Source: Pseudomonas putida
Lineage (GTDB): Bacteria > Pseudomonadota > Gammaproteobacteria > Pseudomonadales > Pseudomonadaceae
Assembly: GCF_001941965.1 (NCBI RefSeq)
Contig: NZ_MKZO01000018.1
Location: 1-64,000 of the forward strand
Direction of reading: 5' to 3'
Length of the DNA stretch: 64,000 nucleotides
In this document: piece after piece, positions 47,501-55,690 of the stretch
How positions within the stretch are numbered: the first letter of the stretch is position 1
Layout: every line of letters begins with the position of its first letter
Translations under genes and position numbers: made by a program
The notes under the pieces: generated by a model
The model's input: only the letters and a program-made list of their open reading frames with translations
Told to the model about the DNA's origin: nothing
Database searches by the model: none

Positions 47501-48203
47501 GGAGCTGGCCATCCAGGCGCCCTTGCAGGTAGCCGTTGCTGTCGGCCTGCAGGTCGAGGCTCTTCTGCAGGTCGCCCTTGACCTTCAGCGCCAGTTGCCA
47601 GGGCTGGCCATCCACCGGCGGCAACTGCAACTGGCCCTCGGCCTGCAACGGCCAGTCGCCGCTGGGTTGCAGCAGGCCTTGCAGGGTCAGGTGCAGGTCG
47701 TCGCGCTTGAGGTCCAGGCTGTCGATCTTCAGGCCTTCGCGGGTCCAGTGGGCAGTGAGGGTCAGGCCACTCAACTGCTCGGCGCCGTCCAGGCGCAACA
47801 CGCCGACCTGGACTTCACCCAGCTCGATGGCCAGGGGCAGATCGAGGTCGGGGAGTTTCAGCGGGCCGCTGTCCGGATCGGTTTCGGTGGGCGCGAAGGC
47901 CAGTTCGATTTGCGCGGCGTGCAGCTTGTCGATACACAGCGTGCGGCGCAGCAGGCAGCCCGGAGTCCATTCAAGCAGCGGCGCGGTCAGTTCGACGCGG
48001 TCCTCGCCGGACTGCCAGACCAGCTTTTCCGCCTGCCACAAACCGGCCAGACGCCCCTGGAAACCGTCCACCTGCAAGCCGGGCACCAGGCCCAGGGCCC
48101 AGCGGCTGCCCGCTTGCGTACCCAGCACCAGGCCCAAGGCCAGCGCTATCAGAACCAACACTGCGAACAGGCTGATCGCACTCCATTTCGCTACCCGTTT
48201 CAC
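44523..48203 (-). CDS. tamB: Translocation and assembly module subunit TamB
   Basis: A 1226-residue AsmA-like, bridge-forming protein anchored in the inner membrane by one N-terminal helix (about 10-30: LFAVLVLIALALGLVLG). The rest is a periplasm-spanning beta-taco, ending in the conserved TamB C-terminal domain (about 880-1226; LSYLVLGRPLSTTG ... LFYKRDF). With TamA it helps assemble autotransporters and some outer-membrane proteins and has been linked to phospholipid transport. Its start overlaps the tamA stop by four bases. Confidence 0.95.
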   Translation of the reverse strand: MKRVAKWSAISLFAVLVLIALALGLVLGTQAGSRWALGLVPGLQVDGFQGRLAGLWQAEKLVWQSGEDRVELTAPLLEWTPGCLLRRTLCIDKLHAAQIELAFAPTETDPDSGPLKLPDLDLPLAIELGEVQVGVLRLDGAEQLSGLTLTAHWTREGLKIDSLDLKRDDLHLTLQGLLQPSGDWPLQAEGQLQLPPVDGQPWQLALKVKGDLQKSLDLQADSNGYLQGRLDGQLQPLVENLPAQVHLSAKDFKPAASLPDTLLFQQLELTAHGDLKAGYQLVGAGNLAAQDGPINLALRGRVDAKGAEVAGLDLTATPEQRLALTATANWENALTATATLDWQDFPWLRLYPLDEAPQVVLHRLKAQVQYRDGNYEGDFSGDLDGPAGAFKLSSPFKGDLGRISLPQLALEAGQGKAAGSVSVAFADGVAWDAALDLSNLDPAYWLKEMPGTLAGPLRSKGELKNEKLSLNADLDLKGRLRGQPAVLQLKAEGAGEQWTLGALQVRLGDNQINGSGSLQQRLAGQIDLNLPRLGQLWPQLQGQVKGRLDVSGTLKAPQGQLKLQGSQLAQAENRLQSLDLDARLDGAQKALINLNASGIRAGETALGTLTAKGQGDIRQQQLQLALDGPQLKLDLGLDGQLDQKKGDWRGRLASGEIKAGGQDWRLQAPATLQRLANGQIDFGAHCWRSGPASLCGDPQRLAPEPRIRYHLKQFPLESLAQWLPKDFAWQGQLNADINLDLPASGPKGTVQVDASGGTLRIREKGQWVDFPYQALRLDSTLGPRRVDTRVNFRGGRLGELSLNARIDPLARNKPLSGDFNLSGLDLAVARPFVPMVERLAGQLNGSGRISGTLLAPLVNGNLVLSGGEVAGAELPISLRDLTVRAQIAGEQVQLNGDWKSGELGQGRLSGEIGWGQALMVNLALQGQRLPVSVEPYAALEVAPDLKISLQGERLAVSGKVLVPKGTITVRELPPSTVKVSEDTVIVGQQTEEGKAPMQVAMDIDVQVGQDKLAFSGFGLTANLLGHVHIGDNLDTRGELSLADGRYRAYGQRLTIRRARLLFAGPIDQPYLDIEAIRKTDDIIAGIRLTGSAEQPTTTVFSEPAMSQEQALSYLVLGRPLSTTGEDNNMLAQAALGLGLAGSAGITGSLASSLGIEDFQLDTEGSGQSTAVVASGNLTEKLSLRYGVGVFEPANTIALRYLLSKRLYLEAASGVASSLDLFYKRDF

Positions 48204-49942
48204 AGCTCTGGTCCCATCGAGAAGTGCAGTCGAATCCCGCCGTCGTCATCCAGCGCCTTGGCCAGGTCGAGACGCAGCGGCCCCACCGGGGAGATCCAGC
48301 GCACGCCGAAGCCGACGCCGGTCTTGAGGCTGGGAAGTTCGAGATTGTTGAAGGAGTTGCCCTGGTCGACGAAGGTCGCCACCCGCCATTTATCGGCGAT
48401 CTGGTACTGGTATTCGGCACTGGCCGCGACCATGTAGCGCCCGCCGATGCGGTCGCCATCGCTGTTGGTCGGCGACAGGGTCTGGTAGTCGTAGCCGCGC
48501 ACGCTCTGGTCGCCACCGGCGAAGAAGCGCAACGACGGCGGAATCGACTTGTAGCCGTTGGTAGCACTGCCGCCGAACTGGGCGCGGCCGAGGAAGCGGT
48601 GCTTGTCGGCAATCGTCGTCAGGCCCTTGACCAGCACCGTGCCGTTGAACAGGTTGGTGTCGGACATCAGCCCTTCCTTGGCCACCCGCGCATCGAACTG
48701 CAGGCGGTAGCCGTTGTGCGGGTCGATGCGGTTGTCGCTGCGCAGGTAGCTGTAGCTGACGCCCGGCATCAGCAAGGTACTGAGCCCGGAATCGTCACCG
48801 AGGCGATACTCCTCGCGCTGCCATTTCAGCGACAGCACCCGCTGCCAGCCACTGGGCAGCTTGCTGTGCCACTCGGGGCCGACGGTGAGCAATTTACTCA
48901 GGGTGTCGGTGCCGGCGATCTCTTCATATTGATAGCCGCCGGCGTAGCGCAGCTTGTCGGTCAGTGGCGGATCGAGGGGCACGTCGTACCACAGGCCGAT
49001 GTTCTGCCGGGGTGCGGAGATTTCGCTTTCGATCCCGTAGCTGTGGCCCTGCGGGTTGACCCAATGGCGGGTCCAGTTGGCCTTGATCCGCGGCCCGACG
49101 TCGGTCGAATACCCCAGGCCCAGGCCCATGGTCCGCGGCTTGCGCGCCTGCACGTTGACGTCCACCGGGATGCTCTGGCCTTGCGCCGCCGTGGGCGCGG
49201 CATCGACCCGCACGCCCTCGAAGTAGCCGCTGGATTGCAGGGCGTTGTTCAGTTCGGCGATCAGCTCGGAGTCGTAGGGCGTGCCTTCCTTGAACGGCAC
49301 CATGCGTTGCAGCAGGTCTTCGTCGAAGGGTGAGTCACCGTCGAATTGCACCTTGCCCAGGGTGTAGCGCGGACCGCTGTCGTAGACCAGGTCGATATCG
49401 GCGACTCCGGCGGCCGGGTCCACCGACAGGCGATTTTGAGTGAAGCGGCCCTTGAAGAAACCGTAGCGCGAGGCCTGGTTCTGGATCAGGCGCTTGGCGT
49501 CCTCATAGCTGCCGTGGTTAAGCACCGCGCCGCTGCGCAGCGCCTTGCTGTCGGGAATGCGGAAGGCCTTGAGCTGGCTGGCCGGTCCCTCGATGCGCAC
49601 CTTGACGTTGCGCAGGTGAATGGGCTCGCCGGGCTCGATGGTCAGGCGCAGGCGCGGGCCCTTGTCCTCGTCGCGGGGCGGCAGCACTTCGCTGCCGATC
49701 TGGGCCTGGTAGTAACCCAAGGCCTGGGCGGCTTTGCGCGCCTGCTCCTCCGCGCCACGGCTGAAGCGCAGCAGCGCCTCTTCGTCGCGCTCGCCGAGGC
49801 TACCGATATAGCCCTCGACATTGGCCTTGAGATCGTTATTGGCGGGTTTGACGCGAACGACCAGTTCGCTCTGTACGGCCATGGCAACACTGCTGGCCAG
49901 GCACAGGATCAAACCCAGGGAAAAGCGTCCTGAATACGTCAT
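48200..49942 (-). CDS. tamA: Translocation and assembly module subunit TamA
   Basis: A 580-residue Omp85-family outer-membrane protein. A signal peptide (1-22, ending SVAMA) is followed by three POTRA domains (about 25-265) and a 16-strand barrel (about 270-580) with the family motif SVRGYDYQTLSP in loop 6 and the PVGPLRLDLA strand near the C-terminus. It ends in an aromatic-free but acceptable GPEL. The start at MTYSGRFSLG is chosen because longer upstream frames would precede the signal peptide. Coupled to tamB. Confidence 0.94.
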   Translation of the reverse strand: MTYSGRFSLGLILCLASSVAMAVQSELVVRVKPANNDLKANVEGYIGSLGERDEEALLRFSRGAEEQARKAAQALGYYQAQIGSEVLPPRDEDKGPRLRLTIEPGEPIHLRNVKVRIEGPASQLKAFRIPDSKALRSGAVLNHGSYEDAKRLIQNQASRYGFFKGRFTQNRLSVDPAAGVADIDLVYDSGPRYTLGKVQFDGDSPFDEDLLQRMVPFKEGTPYDSELIAELNNALQSSGYFEGVRVDAAPTAAQGQSIPVDVNVQARKPRTMGLGLGYSTDVGPRIKANWTRHWVNPQGHSYGIESEISAPRQNIGLWYDVPLDPPLTDKLRYAGGYQYEEIAGTDTLSKLLTVGPEWHSKLPSGWQRVLSLKWQREEYRLGDDSGLSTLLMPGVSYSYLRSDNRIDPHNGYRLQFDARVAKEGLMSDTNLFNGTVLVKGLTTIADKHRFLGRAQFGGSATNGYKSIPPSLRFFAGGDQSVRGYDYQTLSPTNSDGDRIGGRYMVAASAEYQYQIADKWRVATFVDQGNSFNNLELPSLKTGVGFGVRWISPVGPLRLDLAKALDDDGGIRLHFSMGPEL

Positions 49943-49997
49943 GGGCAGGGATGCTACCAGAGCAGGATGGCGACTTGCATGTCGAAAGCCGTCTGGA

Positions 49998-50648
49998 TCA
50001 AGCCTGTGCCCGTTCGATCGCATGGGGTGCGGGGTGGAAGAACACATGTTCGCGGATCGGCCCCACCGCCACTTCGCCGATTTCCAGGTAGCCCTGGCGC
50101 CGATAGAACTCCAGGTAATGCTCGTTGCCGGTGTCCAGGACCACGCCGCGGGATGCCTCGTCCTCGGCGCACCAGTCCTGCACGGCTGCCAGCAGTTGTT
50201 CCCCGTAATGCTGGCCCTGGAACTGCGGATGGATGCCCAGCAGCGGCAGGATATGCACCGCGTCGCCGGGCAGGCAGGCGAGGAAGGCGGCGCGGTACTC
50301 GAGGTAGCGGCGAGTGCAGCGGACGCCGGCGGACAGCATCATGCGCAGGCGCCAGGCCCAGCTTTCGGTTACGCCGAGGCGGCGCACCGGCGGGGAGATC
50401 AGGGCCACGCCGATCAGGCGGTCGTCCACCAGCAGGCCGATGGCCGGCAGGTCCTGAAGGAAATGCTGGCGCACCCGCTCGCGGACCAGGGCGCGCACGC
50501 GTTGGTCGAAGCCGGGGCGTTCGGCTTCGAACAGGTAGCCGTAGGTAGGTTCGTGGCGGTAGGCATGGTAAAGCAGAGAACGCGCCTCACGGCTGTAGCC
50601 GCCGTCGAGCAAACGCACTTCGGCCGGCGCGGGGGTCGATTGGGGCAT
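49998..50648 (-). CDS. GNAT family N-acetyltransferase
   Basis: A 216-residue GNAT-fold protein. The acetyl-CoA motif region is HILPLLGIHPQFQGQHYGEQLL, where Q/R-x-x-G-x-G/A is represented by QGQHYG, and the closing strand is GVVLDTGNEHYLEFYRRQGYLEIGE. The substrate is not predictable. It lies 55 bp upstream of tamA on the same strand and could be transcribed with tamA-tamB. Confidence 0.85.
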   Translation of the reverse strand: MPQSTPAPAEVRLLDGGYSREARSLLYHAYRHEPTYGYLFEAERPGFDQRVRALVRERVRQHFLQDLPAIGLLVDDRLIGVALISPPVRRLGVTESWAWRLRMMLSAGVRCTRRYLEYRAAFLACLPGDAVHILPLLGIHPQFQGQHYGEQLLAAVQDWCAEDEASRGVVLDTGNEHYLEFYRRQGYLEIGEVAVGPIREHVFFHPAPHAIERAQA

Positions 50649-50917
50649 GGTCGCGGATCTCCTGATGGCAGTTGGGCATGGCTCTTTGAGGGGTGGGCTG
50701 CGCCAACGTTCCTTCCTGATGGGAGGAGTATAGACAGCGTGGACGGGGTGCTTGCGTTGTGCTGCGTGGGGGATAGGTTCCGCATCTCATGGCGGTGGTA
50801 CGCAGGACACCTTCGGGTGTGCCGGGCCCCTTTCGTCCCGGTCGGCCAACCTGCGTACCGCTGCCACCTCAACTCGCTTGGCCGCGAACGGTGGTGGTTT
50901 CAAAACGAAAGGAACTC

Positions 50918-51250
50918 ATGCATGACCACCGCAAGTCTGTTCAGGATCCTCGTATCCGTTCTCCGCCGGCGCTTTTCGCCGAACCTCCCTTCGACCTGCT
51001 TCTCCCAAACGGAGAAAAGGCAGGTGCACCCATGACCCACAACGAACGCCTGGCTTCGATCCAGGAATATGTCTGGACACTCGAATTGCTCGCCGAGGCC
51101 TTGGTCGTCTTTGGCGAGAACCTGGAGAATGGCGGGCAACCGCTGCTCAATATGCGTTGCTATGCCGGTATTCATCAGGCAGTCCGCACGCTCATTCGTC
51201 AGGCTGGGGAGTTGTGTGGGGCGTTGCTGGAGCCGGATTCGGGCGGTTGA
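50918..51250 (+). CDS. Hypothetical protein
   Basis: A 110-residue protein starting at ATG 50918 with AAAGGA 5 nt upstream. Residues 1-40 are Pro/Arg-rich and probably unstructured; residues 40-105 form a likely helical segment (NERLASIQEYVWTLELLAEALVVFGE ... IHQAVRTLIRQAGELCGALL). Similar helical, cysteine-containing small proteins are common in Pseudomonas (DUF3077/DUF6124-like), but the assignment is not firm. It ends in a hairpin terminator shared with the next convergent gene. Confidence 0.6.
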   Translation: MHDHRKSVQDPRIRSPPALFAEPPFDLLLPNGEKAGAPMTHNERLASIQEYVWTLELLAEALVVFGENLENGGQPLLNMRCYAGIHQAVRTLIRQAGELCGALLEPDSGG

Positions 51251-51349
51251 TAACAGATTGTTGATAGCCTCCTCGCCCCTGCCGATATTGTGTCCAACAC
51301 ACTATCCTCCGGAAGGCGGCGAAGGGGCAGTCAGCGATCTGGGAAGTAC

Positions 51350-51374
51350 AAAGCCCAGCGCGGGGCTGGGCTTT
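51350..51374. terminator. Bidirectional terminator
   Basis: AAAGCCCAGC (51350-51359) pairs with GCTGGGCTTT (51365-51374), giving A and T ends in both directions, between convergent genes. Confidence 0.85.
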
Positions 51375-51378
51375 GATC

Positions 51379-51531
51379 TCACTGTCGACGAACTTCCAAA
51401 ATGGTCGCCCCCGGGTACTTCTCTAGGATCTTGCGCTCGGCATCGCGCTGATCGCTTCCATTCTGCAACACGTTATTCATACCATTACCGTTTTTCGCTT
51501 TGAGTTTAAAAACAAACGTGATGACTGCCAT
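51379..51531 (-). CDS. Small hypothetical protein, 50 residues
   Basis: A 50-residue protein starting MAVITFVFKLKAK, with CGGAG 8 nt before the ATG. It reads as a short beta-strand followed by a helix (DQRDAERKILEKYPG) and a final strand ATILEVRRQ, a compact beta-alpha-beta pattern. Upstream in-frame ATGs at 51660 and 51570 lack good ribosome sites. It is divergent from the NucS-like gene. No family was recognised. Confidence 0.6.
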   Translation of the reverse strand: MAVITFVFKLKAKNGNGMNNVLQNGSDQRDAERKILEKYPGATILEVRRQ

Positions 51532-51679
51532 GTCGTGATCTCCGGGTGAGTTATGATCCGAATTTAGCATTGCTCCTGCCTGCAAAACCAGCATGGATGA
51601 AAAGCCAGTAGTCGGTTTGCACCATGACGTAGTAGCGTTATGCCTTTGCACAACCACCATGGATTTGGGAGAGCAACGA

Positions 51680-52384
51680 ATGACAACACTGGCGCAAGCG
51701 CTACGAAGCTACATAGAACAGGCGCCTGACGGAGCCACTCGTCAGGAAATGAGGGACTATATCGAGCGCGAATTTCCGCTGAAGTGGAAGCCGGGTGCAG
51801 TCTCCGCTCACTTCTATGCTTGCACAGTCAACAACCCCAAGGCATACATTCACCACAAATTTGCCGATCGCTTCTTCTACAAATCCGAGGACGGTCGCTT
51901 CCATCGATACAATCCTGACCACCACGGGGTGAATACATGGGCACCCTCTACTGGTGACGGGCCAGATGACTTTGAGTCTGCGGATGAAGCTGATATAGAA
52001 GCATTAGTTGAGACGTCGATTACATTAGAGCGAGACGTCGAAACTCATCTGGTTCGCAGCCTCAATAGTATTGAGAAGGGCCTTAGCTTTGTGGACCGGC
52101 AGGTGAACATCGACGTGGGCCGGGTTGATATTATTGCCGAGGACAACGCCGGGCGCCGCGTCATCGTCGAACTCAAAGTGGGTGAAGCCAAGGATTCTGC
52201 TATAGGACAAATCGCCCGCTATATAGGGTGGTACACCCGACACGATGGCCAACGCCCTCGCGGCATACTTATCGCCAGTGAGTTCCCCGAAAGTGTCCGT
52301 TACGCTGCAGAAGCCATCCCAGACTTATCTCTCGTCGAATACAAGGTACAATTCGCTTTCAATACGATTGCAATAGATGATTAA
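51680..52384 (+). CDS. NucS-like PD-(D/E)XK endonuclease with an N-terminal helix-turn-helix-like domain
   Basis: A 234-residue protein in two parts. Residues 1-80 (TLAQALRSYIEQAPDGATRQEMRDYIER ... DRFFYKSEDGRFHRYNP) look like a winged-helix or HARE-like DNA-binding domain. Residues about 115-230 carry the EndoMS/NucS-type nuclease core: GRVD (147-150), ELK (164-166) and QxxxY (Gln177-Tyr181). NucS proteins cut mismatched or branched DNA, and related nuclease domains occur in defence systems. Start is chosen from GGGAGAG 6 nt upstream. Base composition is lower in GC than the neighbours, suggesting transfer. Confidence 0.8.
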   Translation: MTTLAQALRSYIEQAPDGATRQEMRDYIEREFPLKWKPGAVSAHFYACTVNNPKAYIHHKFADRFFYKSEDGRFHRYNPDHHGVNTWAPSTGDGPDDFESADEADIEALVETSITLERDVETHLVRSLNSIEKGLSFVDRQVNIDVGRVDIIAEDNAGRRVIVELKVGEAKDSAIGQIARYIGWYTRHDGQRPRGILIASEFPESVRYAAEAIPDLSLVEYKVQFAFNTIAIDD

Positions 52385-52390
52385 TTAATT

Positions 52391-52537
52391 TCAATCCTTC
52401 TTAGGACTGGGCGGTGGTGGAGGTGCTTTTGGCGGTTGCGGTGGTAGCACGTTTCTCGTCCGCTCAGGGTTTACATTCATCCCGTCGTTAACGTGCTTAC
52501 GTTCCAAAATGAGATGTCTAGTGTTTTGATCATTCAT
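52391..52537 (-). CDS. Small proline-rich protein, 48 residues, coupled to the upstream membrane-protein gene
   Basis: A 48-residue reading frame (MNDQNTRHLILERKHVNDG at its start) with a perfect AGGAGG 7 nt before the ATG. The ATG overlaps the stop of the preceding gene (ATGA), so it would be translated by coupling. The last third is Pro-rich (VLPPQPPKAPPPPPSPKKD), a pattern seen in SH3-like or membrane-protein interaction tails. It has no family match that I know and would be skipped by length cut-offs. Confidence 0.6.
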   Translation of the reverse strand: MNDQNTRHLILERKHVNDGMNVNPERTRNVLPPQPPKAPPPPPSPKKD

Positions 52538-53136
52538 TGCACAACCTCCTGTGGTTCAAGAAATTCCACCCATTGCACATCATTATTAGCGACCATGAGA
52601 TAGGTCACACCTTCCTGAGGTGAAGCACCACCTGCGGTGATCCAAGTAGGGAACTCCATTAAAAAATGTCCGTCTGCTGGCTCCGCCGGCCATGCCAAGG
52701 GATATCCCATCAACCGGCGACCGTCCTTGAAATTCAAGACCACTCCTCGATCGGGAAAACGCAGAAATGCATAGCGCCACTCACCAACCGATGCACGTGA
52801 GGTGAGCCCCACTCTCCTTGCAAACTTGTATAAAACATCATGTTGCGAAAGATAAGCAAGGGCGAGACCAAATGCTACAGCAAACGCTAACGACCAGGCA
52901 GTCGCAACGTTGTCACTCCAAACCCCAATCGTGAACCATCCGCCGATCCATATCGCGAATGCAGCTAAACCATCGACCAATAGCTTGATTAGACCAGTAC
53001 AGATCAGCGCTTGGATGACATGTTCGAACTGAGTTGGCTTCTTCGCATCCGCCAGCCAGTAGAAGACAATCATCATCACAAACCCGGGCAGCAGAGCCTG
53101 CAAAATCGGCATCACCTCTCCTGCGATTTCTCCCAT
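52534..53136 (-). CDS. Membrane protein, DUF6338-like
   Basis: A 200-residue protein with three N-terminal hydrophobic helices (ILQALLPGFVMMIVFYWL, LIKLLVDGLAAFAIWIGGWF, AWSLAFAVAFGLALAYL) and a soluble C-terminal half (about 110-200) that looks beta-rich (GVVLNFKDGRRLMGYPLAWP, YLMVANNDVQWVEFLEP). The layout resembles DUF6338, a family reported near defence and mobile genes; this is from memory and needs a profile search. Its stop overlaps the start of the 48-residue gene. Confidence 0.65.
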   Translation of the reverse strand: MGEIAGEVMPILQALLPGFVMMIVFYWLADAKKPTQFEHVIQALICTGLIKLLVDGLAAFAIWIGGWFTIGVWSDNVATAWSLAFAVAFGLALAYLSQHDVLYKFARRVGLTSRASVGEWRYAFLRFPDRGVVLNFKDGRRLMGYPLAWPAEPADGHFLMEFPTWITAGGASPQEGVTYLMVANNDVQWVEFLEPQEVVQ

Positions 53137-53341
53137 AAAACTAACCTGGCTCCAAGATTGGATCCAGAATAGCCATTTCCTGATTGCCTATCTAGCGTGG
53201 GTGGAAGGCGCTGGGTGAATAGCGGTTCCTGCGTCGGACCAAATGGTAGCCAGCCTCAGAGGGGGCGGTGCCAAGCCCTAAGACTGGCCCCTGCCGCCCG
53301 ACTCGGCTAGCATCCAGCCTTTTCCTCAGGATTGTCCTTCC

Positions 53342-54154
53342 ATGAAGATCGTCTCGTTCAACATCAACGGCCTGCGCGCCCGGCCCCATCAGTTGGCGGC
53401 GTTGATCGACAAGCACCAGCCGGATGTGATCGGCCTGCAGGAAACCAAGGTCTCCGACGATCAGTTCCCCCTCGCTGACGTCCAGGCCCTCGGTTACCAC
53501 GTGCATTACCACGGCCAGAAAGGCCATTACGGCGTCGCCCTGCTCTCGCGCCAGGCGCCGCTGAGCCTGGTCAAGGGCTTCTCCACCGATGAAGAGGACG
53601 CCCAGCGCCGCTTTATCTGGGGCACCTTCGCCGATGACCAGGGCAACCCGGTAACCATCATGAACGGCTACTTCCCCCAGGGCGAAAGCCGCGACCACCC
53701 CACCAAGTTCCCGGCCAAGCAACGCTTCTACGCCGACCTGCAAAACCTGCTGGAAAGCGAGTTCAAGAACGACCAGCCGCTGATCGTCATGGGCGATGTG
53801 AACATCTCCCCGGAAGACAGCGATATCGGCATCGGCCCGGACAACGCCAAGCGCTGGCTGAAAACCGGCAAGTGCAGCTTCCTGCCGGAAGAGCGCGAGT
53901 GGATGGCGAAGCTGAAAGGCTGGGGCCTGACCGACAGCTTCCGCCACCTGCACCCGGAAGTGGTCGATCAGTTCAGCTGGTTCGACTATCGCAGCCGGGG
54001 TTTCGAGGATGAGCCGAAGCGCGGGCTGCGGATCGATTTGATCATGGCGTCCAATGCGCTGCTGCCGCGGGTCAAGGCTGCCGGGGTGGACTATGAACTG
54101 CGCGGGATGGAGAAGCCGTCCGACCATGCGCCGATCTGGCTTGAATTGAGCTGA
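53342..54154 (+). CDS. xthA: Exodeoxyribonuclease III
   Basis: A 270-residue AP endonuclease and 3'-5' exonuclease of base-excision repair. Catalytic residues are in place: Glu34 in LQETKV, Tyr110 in NGYFPQG, Asp152 and Asn154 in GDVNISP, and Asp261-His262 in the C-terminal SDHAPIW. The length is normal. A REP palindrome follows the stop. It is well separated from the lower-GC islet upstream. Confidence 0.96.
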   Translation: MKIVSFNINGLRARPHQLAALIDKHQPDVIGLQETKVSDDQFPLADVQALGYHVHYHGQKGHYGVALLSRQAPLSLVKGFSTDEEDAQRRFIWGTFADDQGNPVTIMNGYFPQGESRDHPTKFPAKQRFYADLQNLLESEFKNDQPLIVMGDVNISPEDSDIGIGPDNAKRWLKTGKCSFLPEEREWMAKLKGWGLTDSFRHLHPEVVDQFSWFDYRSRGFEDEPKRGLRIDLIMASNALLPRVKAAGVDYELRGMEKPSDHAPIWLELS

Positions 54155-54163
54155 CAACACAAA

Positions 54164-54256
54164 CCCTGTGGGAGCTGGCTTGCCAGCGATGAGGCCCGAC
54201 CTGACACCCTTGTTGTCAGTGCCGGCCAAATCGCTGGCAAGCCAGCTCCCACAGGG
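54164..54256. repeat. REP-type inverted pair (REPIN), GTGGGAGC family, copy 2
   Basis: Perfect 27-bp arms (54164-54190 and 54230-54256) with the GTGGGAGCTGGCTTGCC core and a 39-bp loop, between xthA and the PstS/OmpA gene. Confidence 0.9.
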
Positions 54257-54340
54257 GCCTGCGTCGTGGCCGTCATCTTTATTTCATCTTTCCGTCTTAA
54301 TCTGCCGCCACCTTCGTCCATTCGAGAGTGCCCTTCGGCA

Positions 54341-55630
54341 ATGATCCGCGCCTGCGCCCTGCTCCTCGCCCTGCTCGCCCCCCTGGCGGTTGCCGATACC
54401 CTGCGCATCCAGGGTTCCAACACCATCGGCGCAGCCCTGGCTCCGGCATTGGTGCGCGGGCTGCTGGAGAGCAAGGGCATCAGCGATATCCGCAGTGAGC
54501 CCGGCACCCAGGCCAATGAGGTGCGCATCAGCGGCGGCACCATCCAGGTGGACATCGCCGCCCACGGCAGCAGCACCGGTTTCGCCGCGCTCAAGGCCGG
54601 CAGCGCCGACCTGGCTGCCGCTTCACGCCCGATCAAGGACAGCGAGCAAACCGAACTCCAGGCCCTCGGCAACCTGACCAGCGCCGAGGCCGAGCAGGTC
54701 ATCGGCCTCGACGGCGTCGCCGTGCTGGTCCACCCGGACAACCCCCTGCCGCAACTGACCATCGAGCAACTGGCGAAGATCTTTTCCGGACAGATCAGCA
54801 CCTGGGAAGAACTCGGCGTCGGCGGCGGCCCCATCAGCCTGTACGCCCGCGACGACCGCTCCGGCACCTGGGAAACCTTCAAGAGCCTGGTGCTCGACCC
54901 GCAACACCGCACCCTGGCCGACACCACCCAGCGTTTCGAGTCCGGCGAAGAACTCACCCAGGCCGTACGCAACGATCGCCATGCCATCGGCTTCAGCAGC
55001 CTGTCCACGGTCCACGGCGCACGGGTGCTGGCCATCGCCGACGGTGCTTCGCGGCCCATGCTGCCAAGCCCGGAACAGATCGCCAGCGAGGACTATCCGC
55101 TGTCGCGCCGCCTTTACTTCTATCTACCGCCCTCCCAGAGCAATCCCCTCGCCCGCGCCCTGCTCGACTTCACCCAGAGCCCGAAGGGCCAGGCCATCGT
55201 CGCCAGCAGCGGTTTCATCGACCAGCGCGTGCGCACCATCAGCGAACCGCCGCAGGCGGACATGCCGCCGAGCTACCGCAACCTGTCCAGCGAAGCCCGT
55301 CGCCTGTCGGTCAACTTCCGCTTCCAGGAAGGCAGCGCGACCCTCGATAACAAGGCCCTGCGCGATATCCAGCGCCTGGTCGAGTACCTCAGGCAGAACC
55401 GCAAGCTCGACGACAAGGTGGTGCTGGTGGGCTTCGGCGATGCCAAGGACGACGCCCGCCGCGCTGACCTGCTTTCGCGCCTGCGGGCCATGGCGGTACG
55501 CCGCGAGCTGGTGCGCGAAGGCGTGACCCTGCGCGACGTGATCGGCCTCGGTGCCGAACTGCCGGTGGCGGCCAATACCGACACCCAGGGCCGGATCCGC
55601 AATCGCCGTGTCGAAGCCTGGGTCTACTGA
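54341..55630 (+). CDS. PstS-like substrate-binding protein fused to an OmpA-like domain
   Basis: A 429-residue exported protein. A signal peptide (about 1-18, ending PLAVA) is followed by a periplasmic phosphate-binding-type domain (about 20-310): LRIQGSNTIG, AAHGSSTGF and IKDSEQTELQ-type segments, with DDRSGTWETFKSLVL in the second lobe. The last 115 residues are an OmpA C-terminal peptidoglycan-binding domain (LSVNFRFQEGSATLDNKA ... RRVEAWVY). The fusion suggests a cell-wall-anchored binding protein, so transport of phosphate itself is not assured. No pst genes are adjacent. Confidence 0.85.
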   Translation: MIRACALLLALLAPLAVADTLRIQGSNTIGAALAPALVRGLLESKGISDIRSEPGTQANEVRISGGTIQVDIAAHGSSTGFAALKAGSADLAAASRPIKDSEQTELQALGNLTSAEAEQVIGLDGVAVLVHPDNPLPQLTIEQLAKIFSGQISTWEELGVGGGPISLYARDDRSGTWETFKSLVLDPQHRTLADTTQRFESGEELTQAVRNDRHAIGFSSLSTVHGARVLAIADGASRPMLPSPEQIASEDYPLSRRLYFYLPPSQSNPLARALLDFTQSPKGQAIVASSGFIDQRVRTISEPPQADMPPSYRNLSSEARRLSVNFRFQEGSATLDNKALRDIQRLVEYLRQNRKLDDKVVLVGFGDAKDDARRADLLSRLRAMAVRRELVREGVTLRDVIGLGAELPVAANTDTQGRIRNRRVEAWVY

Positions 55631-55690
55631 AGGAAACTTCGCCAGCTCTTGTAAGACCTTGTAACGCTCTCGCCCTGACCCGTGCCAATC

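Noticed and set aside
45120..48437. 1105-codon open frame on the plus strand
   Set aside because: Antisense to tamB; the Gln/Arg/Leu-rich product has no domains.
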